Of a stretch of 42,634 nt of DNA, positions 1 through 8,537 are shown one piece after another. The stretch's first letter is position 1. Every line of letters begins with the position of its first letter. The notes below the pieces were generated by a model. The model was not told where the DNA came from and did no database searches. It saw only the letters and a list, made by a program, of their open reading frames with translations. A program made the position numbers and the translations under genes. The DNA comes from Microbispora rosea (GTDB taxonomy: Bacteria > Actinomycetota > Actinomycetes > Streptosporangiales > Streptosporangiaceae): positions 1 through 42,634 of the forward strand of contig NZ_FTNI01000047.1 of NCBI RefSeq assembly GCF_900156315.1, read 5' to 3'.

Positions 1-603
1 CGGCGTGGGGTGGCGGCGTTGCTGGACGCCGAGGACGACATCGAGATCGTCGGCGAGGCGGGGACGGCCGAGTCGGCCGTGGCCCGCATCCCCGCGCTGA
101 AGCCGGACGTGGCGGTGCTCGACGTGCGCCTGCCCGACGGCAACGGCGTGGACGTCTGCCGTGAGGTGCGCTCGAAGGTGCCCGGCCTGGCCTGCCTGAT
201 GCTGACCTCCTACGCCGACGACGAGGCGTTGTTCAACGCGGTCATGGCCGGGGCGGCCGGTTATGTGCTCAAGCAGATCCACGGCTCTGACCTGGTGGGC
301 GCGGTGCGCACGGTGGCCGGCGGGCAGTCGCTGCTCGACCCGCAGACCACGGCCGCGATGCTGCACCGGCTGCGCGACCAGGCCGCGAAGAAGGACCCAC
401 TGGCCGCGCTGTCGGACCAGGAGCGGCAGATCCTGGAGCTGATCGGCGAGGGCCTGACCAACCGCCAGATCGGCGAGCGGATGTTCCTGGCCGAGAAGAC
501 GGTCAAGAACTACGTGTCCAACCTGCTCAGCAAGCTCGACATGCAGCGCCGCACCCAGGCCGCCGCGCTCGCCGCCCGCCTCAAGGCCGGACGGGACGGC
601 TGA
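1..603 (+). CDS. devR: DevR/DosR-type response regulator, 5' end cut by window
   Basis: NarL/LuxR-family response regulator of the DevR (DosR) type, the hypoxia/NO/redox regulator of actinobacteria. The reading frame is open to base 1 and starts inside the receiver domain, so about 15-20 N-terminal residues with the first acidic pair lie outside the window; the in-frame GTG at 10 is internal. Visible are the phospho-acceptor Asp in VAVLDVRLPDGNG, the switch Thr/Ser in LTSY, the conserved Lys in GYVLK, and a C-terminal LuxR helix-turn-helix (LSDQERQILELIGEGLTN then AEKTVKNYVSNLL). The DPL-x-x-L-(S/T)DQER linker and AEKTVKNYV helix match mycobacterial DevR very closely as I remember it. Its probable target site lies 23 bp past the stop. 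The cognate DevS/DosT kinase is not in the window. Confidence 0.9.
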   Translation, partial: RRGVAALLDAEDDIEIVGEAGTAESAVARIPALKPDVAVLDVRLPDGNGVDVCREVRSKVPGLACLMLTSYADDEALFNAVMAGAAGYVLKQIHGSDLVGAVRTVAGGQSLLDPQTTAAMLHRLRDQAAKKDPLAALSDQERQILELIGEGLTNRQIGERMFLAEKTVKNYVSNLLSKLDMQRRTQAAALAARLKAGRDG

Positions 604-625
604 GCCGGGGCCGATCGACGTCGAC

Positions 626-645
626 GACGGGACCTTCGTCCCTAA
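626..645. promoter_or_regulatory. Candidate DosR/DevR box
   Basis: The core GGGACCTTCGTCCC (629-642) is a near-perfect palindrome and fits the DosR consensus GGGACTWWAGTCCC except in the central bases; it is followed by TAA, close to the SAA of the consensus. It sits between the devR-like gene and the PNPOx-family gene, centred about 43 bp before that gene's ATG, a usual position for an activator site. DosR binding is inferred. Confidence 0.7.
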
Positions 646-678
646 CCCGGCGGCGGTCGATCCCGCAGGCTTGCAGAC

Positions 679-1086
679 ATGAAGCTCGACTCGGCCGGCC
701 TGGAGATCCTCAGCGGAGGGGAATGCCTGGACCTGCTGGCCTCCGCCCCCATCGGCAGGATCGTCTTCACCGATCGTGCTCTCCCCGCCGTCCAGCCGGT
801 CAACTTCTGCCTGCTCGACGGGAACATCGTCATCCGGACCGCCCCCGGTTCCAAGCTCGCCGCGGCAGCGCGCAACGCCGTCGTCGCCTTCGAGGCCGAC
901 GACTTCGACGTGACGTTCCGCCGGGGCTGGTCGGTGACCGCGGTCGGGCACGCCCGCGCGGTCTCGGAACCGGAGGAGATCGCCCGCCTGTCGGCGCTGC
1001 CGCTCACACCGTGGGTGCCCGGAACCCACGACCACTTCATCGTCATGGCCCCCGAACAGATCTCCGGCCGCCGGCTCAACCGATAG
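679..1086 (+). CDS. Pyridoxamine 5'-phosphate oxidase (PNPOx) fold flavin protein
   Basis: Small (135 aa) split-barrel protein of the PNPOx-like family, which binds FMN or F420 and includes DosR-regulated members such as Rv0080 of M. tuberculosis. Typical family features are the N-terminal helix with ECLDLLASAPIGRIVFTD, the PAVQPVNF strand, NIVIRTAPGSKL (a cofactor-phosphate contact region), and the VAFEADDFD strand with the following SVTAVGHARAV segment. It probably acts as a cytosolic flavin/deazaflavin-dependent reductase or cofactor-binding protein; the substrate is unknown. The ATG is preceded by only weak Shine-Dalgarno sequence. The DosR-like box upstream and the devR-type neighbour suggest hypoxic induction. 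A strong hairpin follows the stop. Confidence 0.85.
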   Translation: MKLDSAGLEILSGGECLDLLASAPIGRIVFTDRALPAVQPVNFCLLDGNIVIRTAPGSKLAAAARNAVVAFEADDFDVTFRRGWSVTAVGHARAVSEPEEIARLSALPLTPWVPGTHDHFIVMAPEQISGRRLNR

Positions 1087-1095
1087 CGCCCGTGA

Positions 1096-1130
1096 AGAGC
1101 GCCCGCCTCGTCTCCCGAGGCGGGCGCTCT
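1096..1130. terminator. Bidirectional hairpin terminator
   Basis: A perfect 15-bp stem (AGAGCGCCCGCCTCG, 1096-1110, with its complement at 1116-1130) and a 5-nt loop lie between the convergent PNPOx-family gene (stop 1086) and cydB (stop 1139). There is no clear U-tract, as is common for actinobacterial terminators; it can serve both strands. Confidence 0.85.
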
Positions 1131-1138
1131 CGTATGCG

Positions 1139-2113
<975 letters not shown>

Positions 2114-2124
2114 GAGATCGTCCT

Positions 2125-3513
2125 TCAGTACGACAGGGCGGGGAGAGCGGGCTCGTCCCGGTGGACCGCGTCCTCGGGCTCCGGCCCCTTCCGGATGAAC
2201 TTCAGCAGCAGACGGACCTCGATGACCGCCAGCACGGCGTAGACCAGCGTGAACCCGATCAGGGTGGTCGCCACCTCGCCGACGTCGGAGCCCGGGGAGA
2301 CGGCCGCGGCGGTCCGCATGACGCCGAACACGGTCCACGGCTGGCGGCCCATCTCGGTGAAGATCCACCCGAGCGTGTTGGCCAGGAACGGCAGGCCGAT
2401 GCCGAGCACGCCGATCCGGTAGAACCAGGGGGTGCCGGGCAGCCTGCGGCGGCGGGTGAACCACAGACCGGCCAGCGCCAGCAGCCCCGCCAGGGCGCCG
2501 AAGCCGATCATCAGGCGGAACGACCAGTACGCGAGGCCGACGACCGGCCGGTAGTCGCCGGGTCCGTACGTCTTCTCGTAGCGCGCCTGGATGTCGTTGA
2601 TGCCCTCGACCCTGCCGTCCAGGGTGTTGGTGGACAGCAGGCTCAGGCCATAGGGGATCTGGACGTTGATGTGGTTGCGGCCGTTCTCCACGTCGCCGAC
2701 CGCGAAGATCGAAAAGCCCGCGGAGGCCTCGTCCTCCCACAGGGCCTCGGCGGCGGCCATCTTCATGGGCTGCTGCCTCGTCATGATCTGCGCCTGCCAG
2801 TGGCCGCTCAGCATCACCCCGGCCGAGGCGGCCAATGTGACGACCAGGGCGGCGCGGGCCGAGGCGCGGAACAGGTCCACCTCACGCCTGCGCGCGAGCT
2901 GCCAGGCGCTCACGCCGATGACGAACGCGCCGGCCGTCACGAACGCGCCGAAGATCACATGGGGGAACGTCGCGAGGGTGGTGACGTTCGTCAGCACGGC
3001 CCAGATGTCGGTGAGCTCCGCGCGTCCGGTGGCCGGGTTGAGCCGGTAGCCGACCGGGTGCTGCATCCAGGAGTTGGCCGCGAGGATGAAGTACGCGGAG
3101 ATGTTCGTGCCGATCGCGGCCAGCCAGATCGTGGCCAGGTGGACCCTCTTCGGCAGCTTGTCCCAGCCGAATATCCACAGGCCGAGGAAGGTGGACTCCA
3201 GGAAGAAGGCCATCAGCCCTTCCATCGCGAGCGGCGCGCCGAACACGTCGCCGACGAAGCGCGAGTACGCGCTCCAGTTCATCCCGAACTGGAACTCCTG
3301 GACGATGCCGGTGACCACGCCCATCGCGAAGTTGATCAGGAACAGCCTGCCCCAGAACTTCGTCATCCGCAGGTACGCCGCGTCACCCGTGCGGTGCCAG
3401 GCCGTCTGGAACCCGGCCACGAGAACCGACAGGCCGATCGTGAGCGGCACGAACAGGAAGTGGTAGACGGTTGTGATGCCGAACTGCCACCGGGACAGAT
3501 CCAGGACGTCCAT
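2125..3513 (-). CDS. cydA: Cytochrome bd ubiquinol/menaquinol oxidase subunit I
   Basis: 462-aa heme-bearing subunit of bd oxidase. Visible are the heme b595 ligand His18 (VYHFLFVPLTIG), the charged pair in the GAPLAMEGLMAFFLES region (Glu98 and Glu106, matching E. coli Glu99/Glu107), His185 (TFPHVIFGA) and the Met of SFRLM, the expected heme b558 ligands, and the GRQPW signature. The length indicates the short Q-loop form, without the insertion of E. coli CydA. GGAG lies upstream of the ATG. It is first in a cydAB operon transcribed leftward, divergent from the uridine-kinase-like gene. A DosR-like motif lies in the 117-bp intergenic space; no convincing Rex operator was found there. Confidence 0.96.
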   Translation of the reverse strand: MDVLDLSRWQFGITTVYHFLFVPLTIGLSVLVAGFQTAWHRTGDAAYLRMTKFWGRLFLINFAMGVVTGIVQEFQFGMNWSAYSRFVGDVFGAPLAMEGLMAFFLESTFLGLWIFGWDKLPKRVHLATIWLAAIGTNISAYFILAANSWMQHPVGYRLNPATGRAELTDIWAVLTNVTTLATFPHVIFGAFVTAGAFVIGVSAWQLARRREVDLFRASARAALVVTLAASAGVMLSGHWQAQIMTRQQPMKMAAAEALWEDEASAGFSIFAVGDVENGRNHINVQIPYGLSLLSTNTLDGRVEGINDIQARYEKTYGPGDYRPVVGLAYWSFRLMIGFGALAGLLALAGLWFTRRRRLPGTPWFYRIGVLGIGLPFLANTLGWIFTEMGRQPWTVFGVMRTAAAVSPGSDVGEVATTLIGFTLVYAVLAVIEVRLLLKFIRKGPEPEDAVHRDEPALPALSY

Positions 3514-3595
3514 GAGGGCTCCACAGTCATGAAGGGACGTCTGAAGCCTGACTCAGCCCGGATCATGGTCACAGGGCTGCCCGACCCGCCCCGGG

Positions 3596-3609
3596 GGGAC
3601 CTTGGTCAC
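3596..3609. promoter_or_regulatory. Weak DosR-like box between cydA and uridine-kinase-like gene
   Basis: GGGACCTTGGTCAC shares GGGACCTT with the stronger box at 629-642 and keeps the palindromic GGGAC...GTC pattern, with changes in the centre and in one arm. It is 82 bp upstream of cydA and 21 bp upstream of the divergent GTG. The fit to consensus is partial, so this is a candidate only. Confidence 0.35.
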
Positions 3610-3630
3610 TCCGTGGGCAATGATGGGGGC

Positions 3631-4257
3631 GTGCGTGCGCGTCCCGTCTCCCCGTCCCTGCTCGTGGAGGAACTCGCCGACCTGATCGCCGACCGGCCGC
3701 GCGACGCCTGGGTGCGCGTCGCCGTGGACGGCGCCCCCGCCGCCGAGCCGGGGCGGCTGGCCGACGACCTGGTGGAGCCGCTGCGCCTGCGCGGCCGGGA
3801 GGTCCTGCGGGTGCCCGCGGCCGGGTTCCTGCGCCCCGCCTCGCTCCGGCTGGAGTTCGGCAGGACCGACCCCGACGTCTTCCACGACGAGTGGCTGGAC
3901 GTGGGCGGCCTCGTCCGCGAGGTGCTCGGGCCGCTGGAGGCGGGCCGTACGGGCCGGGTGCTGCCCTCGCTGTGGGACAGCGAGCGCGACCGGGCCACCC
4001 GTGCGGACTACGTGACGCTGAAGCCGGGCGGGGTGGTGCTGCTCGACGGCGCGCTGCTGCTCGGGCGCGGCCTGCCGTTCGACGTGACCGTCCACCTGTC
4101 CCTGTCGGCCGCCGCGCTGGCCCGCCGCACGCCGCCGGAGGAGCGGTGGACGCTGCCCGCCTACGAGCGATACGAGCGGGAGACCGGGCCGTTGCGGGCC
4201 GCCGACGTGGTCGTCCGCGTCGAGGACCCCCGCCATCCCGCCCTGGTGATCCGATGA
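3631..4257 (+). CDS. Uridine kinase-like protein with degenerate P-loop
   Basis: 208-aa protein resembling the actinobacterial 'uridine kinase' group of P-loop nucleoside kinase-like proteins. After VRVAVDG, where active relatives carry GxxGxGKT/S, this protein has GAPAAEPGRLAD: the Walker A lysine and glycines are absent. Downstream family features remain (FLRPASLRLEFGRTDPD, FHDEWLDVGGLVREVLGPL, VLLDGALLLGRGLPFD, ARRTPPEERWTLPAYERYE, ADVVVRVEDPRHP). The GTG at 3631, after GGGGG, is the best in-frame start. It is divergent from cydA and its stop is one base from the convergent MMPL gene stop. It is probably catalytically altered or a non-ATP-binding paralogue; uridine kinase activity should not be assumed. 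Confidence 0.75.
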   Translation: MRARPVSPSLLVEELADLIADRPRDAWVRVAVDGAPAAEPGRLADDLVEPLRLRGREVLRVPAAGFLRPASLRLEFGRTDPDVFHDEWLDVGGLVREVLGPLEAGRTGRVLPSLWDSERDRATRADYVTLKPGGVVLLDGALLLGRGLPFDVTVHLSLSAAALARRTPPEERWTLPAYERYERETGPLRAADVVVRVEDPRHPALVIR

Positions 4258-4258
4258 C

Positions 4259-6436
4259 TCAGACCCTGATCTCTTCCCCGACCGCGGATTCCCCGGCCTC
4301 GGCGGATGGCGCCGGGGCCCGCTTCGGTGCCCGGCGTCCGGGCATCCACCAGTTGGCCTTGCCGCACAGTTCCATCACCGCGGGGACGAGGACCAGCCGG
4401 ATGACGGTGGCGTCGATCAGTACGGCCACGGCCATGCCGAGACCACCCTGCTTCACCGCGACGTCGGAGCCGAGCAGGGATGTCGTGAAGACGGCGATCA
4501 TGATGGCGGCCGCGGCCGTGATGACCTTGGCGGTCCGCGCCATCCCGTGGGCGACGGCCGCCCGGGTGTCGCCGGTGCGCTCGTACTCCTCGCGCACCCG
4601 CGAGATCAGGAAGACCTCGTAGTCCATGGACAGGCCGAACAGCACGGGGAAAATCATCATCGGCACCCACGTCGTGATCGGCATGGCGGTGGGGAAGCCG
4701 AGGGCCGAGCCCAGCCACCCCCACTGGACGACCGCGACGAGCACGCCGTAGGCGGCGCCGATCGACAGCAGGTTCATGACGGCGGCCTGCAGCGCGATCG
4801 TGACCGACCGGACCAGCGCGATCAGCAGCACCAGGGACACCGCGACGACGACCGCGATCATCAGGGGCAGGCGCGAGCCGACGTCGTCGGCGGTGTCGAC
4901 GGTCGCGGCGTTCGGGCCACCGACGTAGACCCCATCACCGCCGGGTGCCTTGGGCAACACGTCGTCGCGGAGCCGGTGCACCAGGTCCGCGGTCGCCTCG
5001 TCCTGGTATCCGGTGGTGGGGAAGGCCATGAAGACGGCGGCCTGCCCGTCCGCGCTGACCTGAGGAGGCGTGGCGTAGGCGATGCCCTCGGTCGCGCCGA
5101 CCGCCGCGACGAGGGGACGTGGATCGCCGTGGCCGGATCCCACCTCGGTGGCGAAGATCAGGGGTGCGCCGTAGCCGGGGCCGAAGCCCTCGGAGAGGAT
5201 CTCGTACGAGAGGTAGCTGCTCCTGTCACGGGGCTGGACGCTGGCGTCGGGGTTGCTCAGCCGCATCGACAGCGTGGGAGCGGCCAGCACCACCAGGACC
5301 GCTCCGGCCAGAACGGCGGAGACCAGCGGCCTGCGCTGCACCACGCCGGCCCAGCGCTCGGCGAGGGTACGGCGCTCCCGGGACGTGCGACGGGGCAGGC
5401 GCAACGAGTCGATCTTGTGGCCGGTGAAGCCCAGGAACGCCGGCAGCAGAGTCACCGCCGCGATCATCGTCACGAGCACGATCGCCGAAGTGGCGACGGC
5501 CACCCCGGTCATCAGCCGCTGTCCCATGACGATCAGGCCCATCAGCGCGATCACGACGGTCGTGCCCGCGAACAGCACCGCGTGACCAGCGGTGGCGATG
5601 GCCTTGACCGTGGCGGTCTCGGGCTCGTCTCCGTCCCGCAGGCCGTCCTTGTAGCGGGTGACGATGAACAGCGCGTAGTCGATGCCGACGCCGAGCCCCA
5701 CCATGGCGGCGATGACGACGGTGAAATCCGGCGCGGGGACCACGTAGCCCACCAGCTTCATCAGGGCGATTCCGGCGACGATCGCCAGCAGCGCGGTCAC
5801 GATCGGCAGGCCCATCGCCACCAGGGACCCGAAGGCGATGAACAAGATCACCGCTGCGGCCAGGATGCCCACGCTCTCGGCCGAACCCTGCGGAGGTGTC
5901 TCGGCCTTCTCCGCCTGAGTTCCGCCCAGCGCCAGCGTGACACCGTCGCCGGAGGCGTTCCTGACCATCTCCACCAAGGGCTTGACCTCGGTCTTGTCCA
6001 CCTCCTTCCGGGTCAGCGGGACAGTCGTGCGGGCGATGCGGCGGTCCTGCGTCGCCAGGCTCCTGTCCTGGTATGGCGAGGTCACCGGTCCCACGACTGG
6101 TGAGGCCGCCAGATCGGCGAGCGTCTTCTCGATCCTCCGGCGGGCGACGGGGTCGTCGATTCCCCTCTCCGTCCTGATCGCGAGAGTCAGCGTGTCCCCC
6201 TGCCTCTCGGGGAAGTGCCTCTCGATCAGCGCCTGCGCCTTGGCGGAGTCGGAGTCACCGCCGGAGAAGTCGTTCTCGGGGGCGGCGCCGTAGCCGAAAC
6301 CGGCGATCGCCAGGGCGACCACGCCGGCGATCCAGGCCAGGACGACCAGGCGGCGCCGCCGATGACAGAACCGGGCCAGTCTCGCCAGGGCTCCATCCGT
6401 ACCGGGCCGGTGCCGTGCGAGAGAGTGATCGTTCAT
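4259..6436 (-). CDS. MMPL family (RND) transporter
   Basis: 725-aa MmpL-like transporter with two repeats, each with one transmembrane span, a large extracytoplasmic domain and a five-helix bundle. The proton-relay Asp-Tyr pair is present in the first half (GVGIDYALFIVTRYKDGL, Asp253-Tyr254) and an equivalent MDYEVFLISRVREEY motif in the second. Such proteins export lipids, siderophores or hydrophobic drugs using proton motive force; the substrate here is unknown. It is shorter than mycobacterial MmpL3 and lacks its long C-tail. It is divergent from a histidine kinase/response regulator pair, with paired CTAC-N10-GTAG repeats between them, so regulation by that two-component system is likely. 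No clear Shine-Dalgarno sequence precedes the ATG. Confidence 0.9.
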   Translation of the reverse strand: MNDHSLARHRPGTDGALARLARFCHRRRRLVVLAWIAGVVALAIAGFGYGAAPENDFSGGDSDSAKAQALIERHFPERQGDTLTLAIRTERGIDDPVARRRIEKTLADLAASPVVGPVTSPYQDRSLATQDRRIARTTVPLTRKEVDKTEVKPLVEMVRNASGDGVTLALGGTQAEKAETPPQGSAESVGILAAAVILFIAFGSLVAMGLPIVTALLAIVAGIALMKLVGYVVPAPDFTVVIAAMVGLGVGIDYALFIVTRYKDGLRDGDEPETATVKAIATAGHAVLFAGTTVVIALMGLIVMGQRLMTGVAVATSAIVLVTMIAAVTLLPAFLGFTGHKIDSLRLPRRTSRERRTLAERWAGVVQRRPLVSAVLAGAVLVVLAAPTLSMRLSNPDASVQPRDRSSYLSYEILSEGFGPGYGAPLIFATEVGSGHGDPRPLVAAVGATEGIAYATPPQVSADGQAAVFMAFPTTGYQDEATADLVHRLRDDVLPKAPGGDGVYVGGPNAATVDTADDVGSRLPLMIAVVVAVSLVLLIALVRSVTIALQAAVMNLLSIGAAYGVLVAVVQWGWLGSALGFPTAMPITTWVPMMIFPVLFGLSMDYEVFLISRVREEYERTGDTRAAVAHGMARTAKVITAAAAIMIAVFTTSLLGSDVAVKQGGLGMAVAVLIDATVIRLVLVPAVMELCGKANWWMPGRRAPKRAPAPSAEAGESAVGEEIRV

Positions 6437-6493
6437 GGCGGCAATCGTCGTGCGGGTGAAGCCGCCGCAGCCTCTGACATCGGATGGCGGCGT

Positions 6494-6547
6494 CTACGCG
6501 ATCGGACGTAGGCGTCTCCCGTTCCGCTACGCCCGCCGGGGTAGCGG
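6494..6547. promoter_or_regulatory. Two CTAC-N10-GTAG inverted repeats, candidate operator pair
   Basis: In the 164-bp region between the MMPL gene and the kinase gene, CTACG-N8-CGTAG occupies 6494-6511 and CCGCTAC-N10-GTAGCGG occupies 6524-6547. Both contain CTAC-N10-GTAG, and their starts are 33 bp apart, about three helical turns. This geometry suits cooperative binding by a dimeric regulator, possibly the NarL-family regulator encoded at 7830-8528. Confidence 0.5.
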
Positions 6548-6588
6548 CTCACGCGTCTGAGCGAAGCCTCGTCCGGGTGCGGAAACAG

Positions 6589-6594
6589 TACGAT
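6589..6594 (+). promoter_or_regulatory. Candidate -10 element for a leaderless kinase mRNA
   Basis: TACGAT lies six bases before the kinase ATG at 6601, which would place the transcription start on the A of the start codon. No Shine-Dalgarno sequence is present at normal spacing, consistent with leaderless translation. No good -35 hexamer is visible. Confidence 0.4.
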
Positions 6595-6600
6595 CACGGC

Positions 6601-7833
6601 ATGAATCACCGTGCCGCGTCGTCCCCAGTGCATGTGGTGGCGCAGGACGTGGCACTCGCGCTCTTCGTCACCGTGATGCAGGTGCAGGGGACGCTCATCC
6701 GCGTCGCCGCCGAGGGGACGATCCGTCCGCTCACCGACTTCGGACACCTCGGGTTCGCGCTGCTGGCGGTGAACGGCCTGGTGCTGGCCGTCCGCCGCCG
6801 GTGGCCGGTCGCCGTGTTCGTCACCGCCGCGCTCGCCAGCCTGGTGTACTACGGTCTCGACTTCCCGGACGGGCCCGGCTGGCTCGGGCTCTTCGTCGCC
6901 CTGTACACCCTCGCCGCCTACGGTGACGGGCACCGGTCGCTGGTGATCGCCGGTGTGGGCACCGGCGTGCTCGCCGTCTGGTGGCTGGTCGCGGCGGCCG
7001 ACATCCAGCCGCGCGCCGCCATCGGATGGGTGTACTTCCGCATCGGCGCGTCGGTCATGAGCGTGGCTCTCGGCGAGTCCGTCCGGTCCCGGCGGGTCAT
7101 CGCGGCCGAAGCGGAGGCGCGCGCGGAACTGGCCGAACGGACCCGTGAGGACGAAGCACGTGCGCGGGTCGACGCCGAACGGCTCAGAATCGCACGCGAA
7201 GTCCACGACACCGTCGCGCACGCCATCGCGATCATCAACGTGCAGTCCGGGGTCACCGCGCACGTGCTCGACAAGAGACCGGAACAGGCCCGCGCGGCGC
7301 TGCGGGCCATCGAGCAGACCAGCTCGCGGGCGCTGCACGAGATGCGCGCCATCCTCGGTGTGCTCCGTGACGACGACGACGGCCGCGCGCCCCACCCCGG
7401 CCTCGATCAGATCGGCGAACTCACCGCCAAGGCACGCGACGCCGGACTGGACGTCACGCTCGAAGCGCCCGCCCCCGCGACGCCGCTGCCGAGCGCGGTG
7501 GACAGCGCCGCCTACCGGATCCTGCAGGAGTCGCTCACCAACGTGATCCGCCACGTCGGTCCGACCCGGGTCACGGTCGCACTGAATCCGAGCGTCGACA
7601 GCCTGGAGATCCGTGTGGCCGACGAAGGCCGCCGCACCGGATCCGGCGGCGGCCCCGCGGATCGGGCATCCGGCGACGGCACGGACGCGCCGGCCGGGGC
7701 CGGCCGCGGCATATCGGGCATGCGCGAGCGCTGTCAGTTGCTCGGCGGAGACCTCGACGCCAAGCCGACTCCTGGCGGAGGGTTCGAGGTCAGGGCCCGG
7801 CTGCCCCTCGTACCGACCGGAGCGCGCCTGTGA
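6601..7833 (+). CDS. NarL-type sensor histidine kinase
   Basis: 410-aa membrane histidine kinase of the HisKA_3/HATPase family. About five hydrophobic segments fill residues 15-160, with almost no extracellular loop, suggesting sensing within or at the membrane. A short coiled linker leads to the phospho-acceptor His202 in RIAREVHDTVAHAIAIINVQ. The ATP-binding part shows the N-box (ESLTNVIRHVGPTRV), the DEG motif (VADEG) and GRGISGMRERCQLLGG. The ATG at 6601 is preferred over an upstream in-frame ATG at 6484, because the intervening translation is unlike kinase sequence and contains the CTAC/GTAG repeats. It overlaps the next regulator by 4 bp (GTGA). The likely target is the divergent MMPL transporter. 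Confidence 0.9.
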   Translation: MNHRAASSPVHVVAQDVALALFVTVMQVQGTLIRVAAEGTIRPLTDFGHLGFALLAVNGLVLAVRRRWPVAVFVTAALASLVYYGLDFPDGPGWLGLFVALYTLAAYGDGHRSLVIAGVGTGVLAVWWLVAAADIQPRAAIGWVYFRIGASVMSVALGESVRSRRVIAAEAEARAELAERTREDEARARVDAERLRIAREVHDTVAHAIAIINVQSGVTAHVLDKRPEQARAALRAIEQTSSRALHEMRAILGVLRDDDDGRAPHPGLDQIGELTAKARDAGLDVTLEAPAPATPLPSAVDSAAYRILQESLTNVIRHVGPTRVTVALNPSVDSLEIRVADEGRRTGSGGGPADRASGDGTDAPAGAGRGISGMRERCQLLGGDLDAKPTPGGGFEVRARLPLVPTGARL

Positions 7834-8528
7834 ACACGGCATTCGTCCCACCGTCGGCCGCCACTCCGATCAAGGTGCTGCTCGCCGACGACGAGAGGCT
7901 CGTGCGATCGGGGTTCAGGCTGCTGCTCGACGTCGAGGACGACATCACCGTGGTCGGCGAGGCGACCAACGGGGCCGAAGCCGTAGAGAGCGCCCGCACG
8001 ACCCGTCCCGACGTCGTCCTCATGGACATCCGCATGCCCAAGCTGGACGGGATCCGGGCCACGGCCGAGATCACCCGGATGCGTGGGCTCGAGCGCGTCC
8101 GGATCCTCATCCTGACCACCTACGACACCGACGCCTACGTTTTCGAGGCACTGCAGGCCGGCGCCAGCGGCTTTCTGCTCAAGGACGCAGGACCGGCCGA
8201 GCTCCTGCACGCCATCCGGGTGGTCGCCGCGGGAGAGGCCCTGCTGGCACCGCGGATCACCAGACGTCTCATCGGCCGGTTCACCGCGCTGCGGAAGGCG
8301 GCCAAGGCCGCGGACGACCGGCTCGCGGTGCTCACCGAGCGCGAGCGGGAAGTGCTGGCCCTGGTGGGCCGGGGCCTGAGCAACCACGAGATCGGCGCCG
8401 AGCTGTCCCTCAGCCCGGCCACCGCCCGCACCCATGTCAGCCGCGCGATGACGAAGCTGGCTGCGCGTGACCGCGCACAGCTGGTCGTCATCGCCTACCA
8501 GACAGGACTGGTCAGCCCTGACGGGTGA
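7830..8528 (+). CDS. NarL/LuxR-family response regulator
   Basis: 232-aa regulator whose GTG start overlaps the kinase stop, so the pair is translationally coupled. The receiver domain (residues about 14-130) has the acidic pocket LLADDE, phospho-acceptor Asp66 in VVLMDIRMPKLDG, LTTYD and the conserved Lys in SGFLLKDAGP. The C-terminal LuxR helix-turn-helix is LTEREREVLALVGRGLSN followed by SPATARTHVSRAMTKL. It probably binds the repeat motifs in the MMPL/kinase intergenic region and controls the transporter and its own operon. The gene converges on the FAD oxidoreductase gene with 9 bp between stops. Confidence 0.93.
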   Translation: MNTAFVPPSAATPIKVLLADDERLVRSGFRLLLDVEDDITVVGEATNGAEAVESARTTRPDVVLMDIRMPKLDGIRATAEITRMRGLERVRILILTTYDTDAYVFEALQAGASGFLLKDAGPAELLHAIRVVAAGEALLAPRITRRLIGRFTALRKAAKAADDRLAVLTEREREVLALVGRGLSNHEIGAELSLSPATARTHVSRAMTKLAARDRAQLVVIAYQTGLVSPDG

Positions 8529-8537
8529 CCGCGCTCC

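Noticed and set aside
3514..3630. Rex operator before cydA
   Set aside because: No sequence close to TGTGAAC-N2/3-GTTCACA was found; only a GGTCACAGGG fragment resembles half a site.
2161..4257. A 698-codon plus-strand open frame
   Set aside because: Its first 1.4 kb is antisense to cydA, with Arg/Gln/His-rich translation typical of noise. Only the part from GTG 3631 is supported as a gene.
4547..6103. A 518-codon plus-strand open frame opposite the MMPL gene
   Set aside because: The translation is rich in His, Asp, Gln and Arg without any domain and mirrors the strong codon bias of the MMPL gene.
6484..6600. N-terminal extension of the first histidine kinase from ATG 6484
   Set aside because: The extension has no homologous character, no ribosome site, and overlaps the CTAC/GTAG repeats; ATG 6601 fits the membrane domain.
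6437..6600. tRNA or other structured RNA in the MMPL/kinase intergenic region
   Set aside because: The inverted repeats are too short and widely spaced for a tRNA and are better explained as protein-binding sites.
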